7,946 nucleotides of DNA from JAIBAI01 sp044238875 (GTDB lineage Bacteria; Bacteroidota; Bacteroidia; M30B66), in assembly GCA_044238875.1 (NCBI GenBank), contig JBIICM010000115.1, positions 1 through 7,946 on the forward strand, read 5' to 3'. Below, piece by piece: positions 4,780-7,946 of the stretch; the stretch's first letter is position 1, and the number at the start of each line of letters is the position of its first letter. The position numbers and the translations under genes are program-made. A model generated the notes under the pieces. It worked only from the letters and a program-made list of their open reading frames with translations, ran no database searches and was not told the DNA's origin.

Positions 4780-5763
4780 TTAAGCCACCGGCCGACCCTT
4801 CCATTTATTTTTGATGAACAACGCCATGAGTGGCAATGTCAAAACAGCAAGGGGATAAACCCACCGGAAGAAAAACCAGTCGCCGATATAGAAATTTCTT
4901 CTGAAACGGATGGCGATTTTCAGCATCATGGCATATTCTGCAAACGGCAACAGCACAGCCAGCGGCCAGTATAAAGCAAGAAGCAGCCAGGGCATGAAAA
5001 GCTGTAAAAGCAGTGCGGTGCTTAGCAACAGTCGGCGCCGCTCCATGATATGGCCGCTTTTACCCGCCCAGCGCAGCCGCTGCCGATACCATTCGTGCCA
5101 TGTTTTTACCGGAGCGGTGTACACACATGCCTCGGGATCGTCAGCCCAGTGTATGCCTGTATGACCGTTTTCAAGAAAACTTTTTAAAAGGTAAACATCA
5201 TCACCGGATGCTCTGTGCAGATGCGACTGATAGCCTCCCGCAGTAACAAAAGCACCACGCGAAAACATCAGGTTGGCACCACTGCACAACATCGGGATAC
5301 GCCTTAACACAGTAAATCTTGTAATCCAGAGTAAAACCAATGCCTCGTATTGCTGCAGCCACGAAATCAATCCGCGTTCAGGAAGTACCAGCACCGGGCC
5401 AATCAGCATGCGCGATTCGGGTCTTAGCCTGTTGCGCATGGTTTGCATCCAGCCGGGCCCGAAAACACAATCGGCATCCGTTGTGAGGATAAATGGATGA
5501 TCACTTGCATTTATTCCGGCCTGAAGCGCCATTTTTTTACCTCCTCCCCTATCTTCATCTAGCCGGATGTATGTAATAAAGTCATCCGGTTCAATCAGAT
5601 CTCCTCCCTTGTCTTTTGAACCATCATCAATCAGTATACATCGGTCGCTTCGCCGGTGTTCAAGTGTTTTCAGGCATGGCAGCAGTTTTTTCAGCTGCCG
5701 GGCTTCATCCCTGAACGGTATCAGCAGATCAACCAATATGCTATTTGAAAATGATTCAGCCAC
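4780..5763 (-). CDS. membrane-associated family 2 glycosyltransferase
   Basis: A GT-A fold glycosyltransferase that would transfer a sugar from a nucleotide donor at the inner membrane; the substrate is unknown. From the GTG at 5763 it has 327 residues. Motifs in order are LLIPFRDEA (13-21), IDDGS (45-49), the metal-binding D96-A-D98 in TTDADC, SGANLMF (161-167), SGDDVYLL with the acceptor-side acidic pair (186-193), and QRLRW (228-232), typical of processive or lipid-linked members. From about residue 246 two or three hydrophobic segments follow (LLLSTALLLQLFMPW, a PLAVLLPFAEYAMM stretch, and VYPLAVLTLPLMALF). The open frame extends to an ATG at 5856, but those codons are antisense to the conserved start of ruvC, so that start is unlikely. 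TTG 5736 is another option. It is divergent from ruvC and convergent with the secreted protein. It could act on exopolysaccharide, O-antigen or a lipid carrier; the sequence does not decide. Confidence 0.88.
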   Translation of the reverse strand: MAESFSNSILVDLLIPFRDEARQLKKLLPCLKTLEHRRSDRCILIDDGSKDKGGDLIEPDDFITYIRLDEDRGGGKKMALQAGINASDHPFILTTDADCVFGPGWMQTMRNRLRPESRMLIGPVLVLPERGLISWLQQYEALVLLWITRFTVLRRIPMLCSGANLMFSRGAFVTAGGYQSHLHRASGDDVYLLKSFLENGHTGIHWADDPEACVYTAPVKTWHEWYRQRLRWAGKSGHIMERRRLLLSTALLLQLFMPWLLLALYWPLAVLLPFAEYAMMLKIAIRFRRNFYIGDWFFFRWVYPLAVLTLPLMALFIKNKWKGRPVA

Positions 5764-5806
5764 CGGGTAAAATTCGTTGTTTTTACTTAGTACCTTGCAG
5801 GGCTTG

Positions 5807-6376
5807 ATGATCAGCGATAAAATTATTCTCGGTATCGATCCCGGCACCACCATCATGGGGTACGGCCTGATTCATATTACCAACAATCAACCCAGGCTGC
5901 TGCATTTTGGTACGCTGCTGCTGCATAAATATGATGATCATGGCACAAAGCTCAAACTGATATTTGAGCGCACCCTTCATTTGATTGATACTTACACGCC
6001 GGATGAAATGGCCGCAGAGGCCCCCTTTTTCGGCAAGAACGTTCAATCAATGTTGAAACTGGGGCGGGCTCAGGGTGTAGCACTCGCTGCCGCCCTGTAT
6101 CGCAACCTGCCTGTATTTGAATACTCTCCCCGAAAGATTAAGCAAAGTATCACCGGAAAAGGAGCTGCCTCAAAGGAGCAGGTGGCATCGATGCTTCAGC
6201 GGCTCTTAAAGATCGACACATCAGAAATGCCTGCGCAACTCGATGCCACCGACGGACTTGCAGCTGCCATGTGCCATTTCTATCAGCATAAGCCGGGTAT
6301 GCCAGTTGTTGAAAAAGCAGGGAAAATGTCGGGCTGGAAAGGCTTTGTAGCCCAAAATCCGGGCCGGGTAAAATAA
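5807..6376 (+). CDS. ruvC: crossover junction endodeoxyribonuclease RuvC
   Basis: RuvC is a dimeric, Mg2+-dependent nuclease that resolves Holliday junctions after RuvAB branch migration in recombinational repair. This 189-residue protein has the expected length. The RNase H-like fold begins with IILGIDPGTTIMGYGL (catalytic D11). E71 is in AAEAPFFGKN. Residues 100-122 hold the basic SPRKIKQSITGKGAASKEQV segment. The C-terminal LDATDGLAAAMCH supplies D146 and D149. All four acidic catalytic residues are therefore present. The ATG at 5807 puts the first motif at the normal distance; a TTG at 5777 would add ten unlikely residues. The gene is transcribed away from the glycosyltransferase across 43 bp. 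Its stop lies only 9 bp from the stop of convergent korB, with no terminator between. Confidence 0.97.
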   Translation: MISDKIILGIDPGTTIMGYGLIHITNNQPRLLHFGTLLLHKYDDHGTKLKLIFERTLHLIDTYTPDEMAAEAPFFGKNVQSMLKLGRAQGVALAAALYRNLPVFEYSPRKIKQSITGKGAASKEQVASMLQRLLKIDTSEMPAQLDATDGLAAAMCHFYQHKPGMPVVEKAGKMSGWKGFVAQNPGRVK

Positions 6377-6385
6377 ACCTTCAGC

Positions 6386-7414
6386 TTACTCAACCACCCA
6401 TACATTGCTGCCGCTGAGCAGTTTGTCGAGATCAGGTTCTCCTTTGGCCTTTGCCGTTTCAATCTGGGCATTGAAGGCCTCTTCATACGTAAACCGGTCT
6501 TCAACATAAAACACCCCGAATGGACGGGGAAAATGTTCTTCCTTAGAAGGATCATCAAAGAACCGTGTAAGAATATTGGCTTTCACCCTATCGCGCTCAT
6601 TATGAATCCAGAGATCATTGGCAGAAAGATCCGTCAGGGAAACAATCCGAGGGGTGAAGCCATCAAGCATGATACCCTTGTCTTTTGCAGCTCCGAAAAC
6701 CAATGGCCGGTCATGCTCTATAAACAATGTTGCCTCAGGTTTGCTGGCTTTTTCAGTAAATACCTCAAAAGCACCGTCATTAAATACATTGCAGTTTTGG
6801 TAAATCTCAACCATTGAAGCGCCTTTGTGCGCATTGGCCCGTTTGAGGATGTTGCGCAAATGTATTGGGTCACGGTCCATCGAACGCGCCACAAAAGTGC
6901 CATCTGCCCCCATTACCAAAGCCAAAGGATTAAAAGGGTGATCGAGCGACCCGAAAGGAGTTGATTTGGTTACCTTTCCCAGCTCGGATGTTGGTGAATA
7001 CTGCCCTTTGGTCAAACCATAGATTTCGTTGTTGAACAAGAGAATATTCACATCAAAATTTCGGCGCAGCAAGTGTATAAAGTGATTGCCGCCGATTGAC
7101 ATAGCATCTCCGTCACCGGTGATAATCCACACACTTAATTCTGGTCTGGTGGCTTTAAGTCCGGAAGCAACTGCCGTTGCCCTGCCATGAATGCTATGCA
7201 TACCATACGTTTCCATGTAATACGGAAAACGTGAAGAGCATCCAATGCCGCTGATAAAAACAATGTCCTCGCGTTTGATACCCAGTTCCGGCACAACCGT
7301 CTGAACCTGCTTTAATATGGAATAATCTCCGCATCCCGGGCACCAGCGTACTTCCTGATCGGTAACCAGATCTTTTGCTGTGAATGGAGCTGAATTTTCT
7401 ACACTATTACTCAT
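6386..7414 (-). CDS. korB: 2-oxoacid:ferredoxin oxidoreductase, beta subunit (KorB-like)
   Basis: This cytoplasmic TPP-binding subunit, with KorA, oxidatively decarboxylates a 2-oxoacid (2-oxoglutarate is the usual assignment) to the acyl-CoA and reduces ferredoxin, or works in the reductive direction. The 342-residue length is normal. CPGCGD (C25, C28), GIGCSSR (C59) and YQNCNVF (C208) supply the four cysteines of a 4Fe-4S cluster. The TPP/Mg motif spans GDGDAMSIGGNHF (100-112) through NNEIYGLTKGQ (128-138). A C-terminal extension (about 220-342) includes FGVFYVEDRFTYEEAF. The ATG overlaps the korA stop by 4 bp (ATGA), so the subunits are translationally coupled. Closely related PorB/VorB-type enzymes for pyruvate or branched 2-oxoacids share these motifs; substrate choice is inferred. 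Confidence 0.93.
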   Translation of the reverse strand: MSNSVENSAPFTAKDLVTDQEVRWCPGCGDYSILKQVQTVVPELGIKREDIVFISGIGCSSRFPYYMETYGMHSIHGRATAVASGLKATRPELSVWIITGDGDAMSIGGNHFIHLLRRNFDVNILLFNNEIYGLTKGQYSPTSELGKVTKSTPFGSLDHPFNPLALVMGADGTFVARSMDRDPIHLRNILKRANAHKGASMVEIYQNCNVFNDGAFEVFTEKASKPEATLFIEHDRPLVFGAAKDKGIMLDGFTPRIVSLTDLSANDLWIHNERDRVKANILTRFFDDPSKEEHFPRPFGVFYVEDRFTYEEAFNAQIETAKAKGEPDLDKLLSGSNVWVVE

Positions 7415-7946
7415 GGTTTTGCCAGACTTGTTATTTTTTGGTAAAGCTCACCGGCCGTAAAGGGTACCCCTTTAATTTTATTAAATCCTTCGGCCGGAAT
7501 TAAATACTGATCGCGGATCATTTTCACCAATTGCCCATTGTTCATTTCCGGAATCAGCACATGGTCATAATTATGAAGTATCTCACCCAGATTTTTTGGA
7601 AAAGGGTTCAGGTAACGAACCTGGGCATGGGCAACACTGTATCCCTCTGCCAGAGCAGTCCTTACTGCCGTTTTAATCGAACCGTAAGTTGAACCCCATC
7701 CGAGCACCAGCAGTTTACCCTTTTCAGGGCCATTGTCAATTGTTTGGGGTTGGATATAATCAGCTATTCTGGCCACTTTCTCCGCCCTTAACTTCACCAT
7801 AAACTCATGGTTATCAGGGTCATAGGATATATTACCCGTCTCATGCTCCTTTTCCAGACCACCAATGCGGTGTTCTAATCCGGGCGTACCTGGTATGGCC
7901 CATTTTCTTGAAAGCTTTTCGTCTCTTTTGTAGGGCAGGAACTTTT
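7411..7946 (-). CDS. korA: 2-oxoacid:ferredoxin oxidoreductase, alpha subunit (KorA-like), 5' end outside window
   Basis: The frame is open to the window edge, giving about 178 C-terminal residues. The segment from 7946 reads KFLPYKRDEKLSRKWAIPG, then TPGLEHRIGGLEKEHETGN and SYDPDNHEFM, a conserved stretch of KorA. LVLGWGSTYGSIKTAV, then HAQVRYLNPFPKNLGEIL and EMNNGQLVKMIR, follow. These belong to the C-terminal part of the alpha subunit, which binds near the active site and interacts with TPP-bound KorB. In Bacteroidota the protein is usually a gamma-alpha fusion of about 600 residues, so roughly two thirds is missing here. A start at the ATG 7800 is rejected because conserved family sequence continues upstream of it. 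The 3' end overlaps korB by 4 bp, forming an operon. Confidence 0.92.
   Translation of the reverse strand, partial: KFLPYKRDEKLSRKWAIPGTPGLEHRIGGLEKEHETGNISYDPDNHEFMVKLRAEKVARIADYIQPQTIDNGPEKGKLLVLGWGSTYGSIKTAVRTALAEGYSVAHAQVRYLNPFPKNLGEILHNYDHVLIPEMNNGQLVKMIRDQYLIPAEGFNKIKGVPFTAGELYQKITSLAKP

Noticed and set aside
4738..5770. Plus-strand open frames opposite the glycosyltransferase
   Set aside because: They are antisense to conserved GT2 motifs, and one overlaps the terminator.
6283..6903. Short open frames over the 3' end of ruvC and within korB
   Set aside because: They overlap well-supported conserved genes and carry no family features.
7411..7800. A complete 129-residue gene starting at ATG 7800
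   Set aside because: The same frame continues to the window edge with conserved KorA sequence, so this is the C-terminal part of a larger gene.

Overview
This window looks like chromosomal DNA of a member of the Bacteroidota. The evidence is a large secreted protein ending in a type IX secretion (T9SS) sorting domain, several promoter candidates of the Bacteroidetes TAnnTTTG type, starts preceded by A-rich DNA rather than Shine-Dalgarno sites, and a two-subunit 2-oxoacid:ferredoxin oxidoreductase of the kind common in this phylum. No species can be named from the sequence alone.

Positions 1-1100 are an accessory, AT-rich patch. Two small overlapping minus-strand genes (DUF4160 then DUF2442, toxin-antitoxin-like) follow a good promoter. 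A 76-bp imperfect palindrome with the architecture of an integron attC site lies downstream of them. A half-site with the same boundary motif lies upstream, so the pair reads like a roughly 790-bp integron-type cassette. The upstream half-site stops near a 160-bp stretch with repeated inverted ends, probably the remnant of a mobile element.

Positions 1116-1550 form an unusual tRNA-Ser(GGA) neighbourhood on the minus strand. One intact tRNA is flanked downstream by a 17-bp copy of its own 3' end with a second terminator, and upstream by a broken copy of its 5' half carrying a 16-bp palindrome. Between the two 3' ends is a 115-bp inverted duplication built from terminator sequences. Together these look like scars of integration, duplication and deletion at a tRNA gene.

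Positions 1732-4755 hold one large secreted protein of about 950 residues. It has a signal peptide, a G8-like start, an autotransporter-type beta repeat, two tandem copies of a 230-residue unit in exact 690-bp register, and a T9SS C-terminal domain. A bidirectional terminator separates it from a convergent membrane-associated family 2 glycosyltransferase.

Positions 4780-7946 are core genome: the glycosyltransferase (minus), divergent ruvC (plus, Holliday junction resolvase), then convergent korB and the 3' part of korA (minus). The last two overlap by 4 bp and encode the beta and alpha subunits of a 2-oxoglutarate (2-oxoacid):ferredoxin oxidoreductase. Apart from korAB and the DUF pair, neighbouring genes show no evident functional link.
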